7,987 nucleotides of DNA, from assembly GCA_903927495.1 (NCBI GenBank), contig CAIYNH010000484.1, forward strand, positions 1-7,987, in the 5' to 3' direction. The notes under the pieces were generated by a model. It ran no database searches. It worked only from the letters and a program-made list of their open reading frames with translations, and was not told the DNA's origin. Made by a program: the position numbers and the translations under genes. Within the stretch, counting starts at the first letter, position 1, and every line of letters starts with the position of its first letter. This document shows positions 6,949 through 7,987 of this stretch, piece after piece. This DNA is from an uncultured beta proteobacterium (lineage in GTDB: Bacteria; Pseudomonadota; Gammaproteobacteria; Burkholderiales; Burkholderiaceae_C).

Positions 6949-6974
6949 AGAATATAAGAGTGCTCGTGCAGCAC
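6949..6974 (-). terminator. Weak intrinsic terminator-like hairpin after metW
   Basis: Read on the minus strand, GTGCT-GCACG-AGCAC makes a 5-bp stem one base after the metW TAG stop, followed by the T-rich tail TCTTATATTCT. The stem is short and the tail is interrupted, so termination may be partial, leaving some read-through into the alkene reductase gene. Confidence 0.4.
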
Positions 6975-6975
6975 A

Positions 6976-7569
6976 CTATCTGGAGAGTTTATAGACCGAG
7001 GTTGCCGCCAGCAAGTTGGGGGAAAACCGCACGATTTCACCCTCCTGGATACCAAAACTGTCAAGCACTTTGAGCCCGCTGCTTTGAGCCAGCAGCGCCA
7101 AGTCGGCATGCGTGCCAACGCGTATGTTGGGCGTGTCATACCACTGATAAGGCAGCCGTTTGGTCACGGGCATACGTCCACGCAACACGCTGAGCCGGTT
7201 CGGCCAGTGTGCAAAATTGGGAAACGCCACAATCCCGAAGCGGCCAACACGCACCGTCTCACGCAGCATGACCTCGGCGTTACGCAAATTCTGCAAGGTG
7301 TCAATTTGCAGCACCACGTCAAACGAGGCATCATCAAAGGTGGACAAACCTTCGTCCAGATTGAGTTGAATCACGTTGACACCGCGCTTCACGCAGGCCA
7401 GGACATTGGCATCGTCAATCTCGATGCCATAGCCGCTGCAGCCGCGCGCTTGTTGCAAATAGGCCAGCATGGCGCCGTCGCCACAACCCAGGTCAAGCAC
7501 CCGCGCACCATGGGGAACCAGCTCGGCAATCGCCAATTGGGTCGCATTGACTGTTGTAGTGACTCTCAT
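6976..7569 (-). CDS. metW: Methionine biosynthesis protein MetW
   Basis: Class I SAM-dependent methyltransferase-fold protein that is encoded with metX in many proteobacteria and supports homoserine acylation in methionine synthesis; its exact biochemical role is less certain. The 197-residue length is typical. Landmarks: SAM-binding motif [10 protein letters not shown] at 24-32, motif II GIEID at 48-52, [15 protein letters not shown] at about 83-97, then the MetW-specific run beginning [11 protein letters not shown] and continuing through [18 protein letters not shown], which separates it from general methyltransferases. The ATG at 7569 lies in the ATGA overlap with the metX stop (4 bases shared), which indicates translational coupling and fixes the start. 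No independent promoter is expected. Confidence 0.94.
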   Translation of the reverse strand: MRVTTTVNATQLAIAELVPHGARVLDLGCGDGAMLAYLQQARGCSGYGIEIDDANVLACVKRGVNVIQLNLDEGLSTFDDASFDVVLQIDTLQNLRNAEVMLRETVRVGRFGIVAFPNFAHWPNRLSVLRGRMPVTKRLPYQWYDTPNIRVGTHADLALLAQSSGLKVLDSFGIQEGEIVRFSPNLLAATSVYKLSR

Positions 7570-7987
7570 GCTGATACCTCTTCGGTACCCATAACACTAT
7601 CAAAATAAGAGCGCACTACGCCCGTGTAGCGGGCATCATCAAGTAAAAAGGCATCATGCCCGTGAGGTGCATCTATTTCCACGTAACTGACATCGCGCTT
7701 GTTGTCGAGCAGGGCTTTTACGATTTCACGACTGCGCTTGGGGGAAAACCGCCAGTCGGTGGTAAAACTTACCAGCAAAAACTTGGCGCTAGCGCGAGCC
7801 AATGCCAGGCTCAGGTTTCCACCATAAGCGCGGCCCGGGTCAAAGTAGTCCAGCGCGCGGGTAATCAACAGGTAAGTGTTGGCATCGAAGTATTCGGCAA
7901 ACTTGTCGCCTTGATAGCGCAGGTAGCTCTCAATCTGGAACTCAGCTTCCAGTGTGCTGTAGAAATAATCGCGCTGCGCCTCAGCCT
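7566..7987 (-). CDS. metX: Homoserine O-acyltransferase MetX, N-terminal part outside window
   Basis: Transfers an acyl group (acetyl, or succinyl in many proteobacterial MetX enzymes) to homoserine, the first committed step of methionine synthesis. Only the last 139 residues are visible and the frame is open to the window's right edge. The alpha/beta-hydrolase catalytic aspartate is in FTTDWRFSP (codon near 7755-7757) and the catalytic histidine is in [10 protein letters not shown] (codon near 7656-7658); the nucleophile serine lies beyond the window. [19 protein letters not shown] and [20 protein letters not shown] are characteristic family stretches. The TTG near 7868 is internal. The stop codon overlaps the metW start. 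Acetyl versus succinyl specificity cannot be decided because the determining region is not visible. Confidence 0.94.
   Translation of the reverse strand, partial: AEAQRDYFYSTLEAEFQIESYLRYQGDKFAEYFDANTYLLITRALDYFDPGRAYGGNLSLALARASAKFLLVSFTTDWRFSPKRSREIVKALLDNKRDVSYVEIDAPHGHDAFLLDDARYTGVVRSYFDSVMGTEEVSA

Noticed and set aside
6554..6994. A 146-codon plus-strand open frame opposite the 5' part of the alkene reductase gene.
   Set aside because: Antisense shadow of a complete, conserved gene; the protein resembles nothing known to me.
7084..7608. A 174-codon plus-strand open frame opposite metW and the metX end.
   Set aside because: Antisense shadow of metW, which has full family motifs; no ribosome site or recognisable domain.

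Overview
The window reads as ordinary chromosomal DNA of a betaproteobacterium, most likely a Comamonadaceae-like Burkholderiales (inferred from moderately high G+C, protein style and the nnrS-narX-narL and metX-metW arrangements; no marker gene fixes the genus). It is densely packed: eight protein genes, two of them cut by the window edges, with no tRNA, rRNA, mobile element or CRISPR array seen.

Left part (1-4774, plus strand). The window opens inside a membrane-type spermidine synthase gene (C-terminal catalytic part only). A 94-base gap then carries a strong match to the binding site of the nitric-oxide-sensing repressor NsrR, just before nnrS (heme/copper membrane protein of nitrosative-stress tolerance). 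nnrS is followed after 15 bases by a NarX-type nitrate/nitrite sensor kinase, which is followed after 21 bases by its NarL-type response regulator. The three genes look like one transcript, so an NO-responsive operator may control production of a nitrate-sensing two-component system. No nitrate reductase or nitrate transporter gene is visible in the window.

Middle (4854-5779). A D-hexose-6-phosphate mutarotase gene with a TTG start and a good Shine-Dalgarno sequence faces the next block; a short GC hairpin lies between the converging genes.

Right part (5780-7987, minus strand). Reading leftward: the 3' end of metX (homoserine O-acyltransferase), metW (overlapping metX by 4 bases), a weak terminator-like hairpin, then an Old Yellow Enzyme family alkene reductase. 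metX and metW form the usual proteobacterial methionine-biosynthesis pair; the reductase is probably a separate or only partly co-transcribed unit.

I found no wholly new system. The most interesting points are the NsrR-like operator ahead of nnrS-narXL, a four-cysteine group in the GAF-like region of the sensor kinase, and substitutions in the DNA-recognition helix of the NarL homologue.
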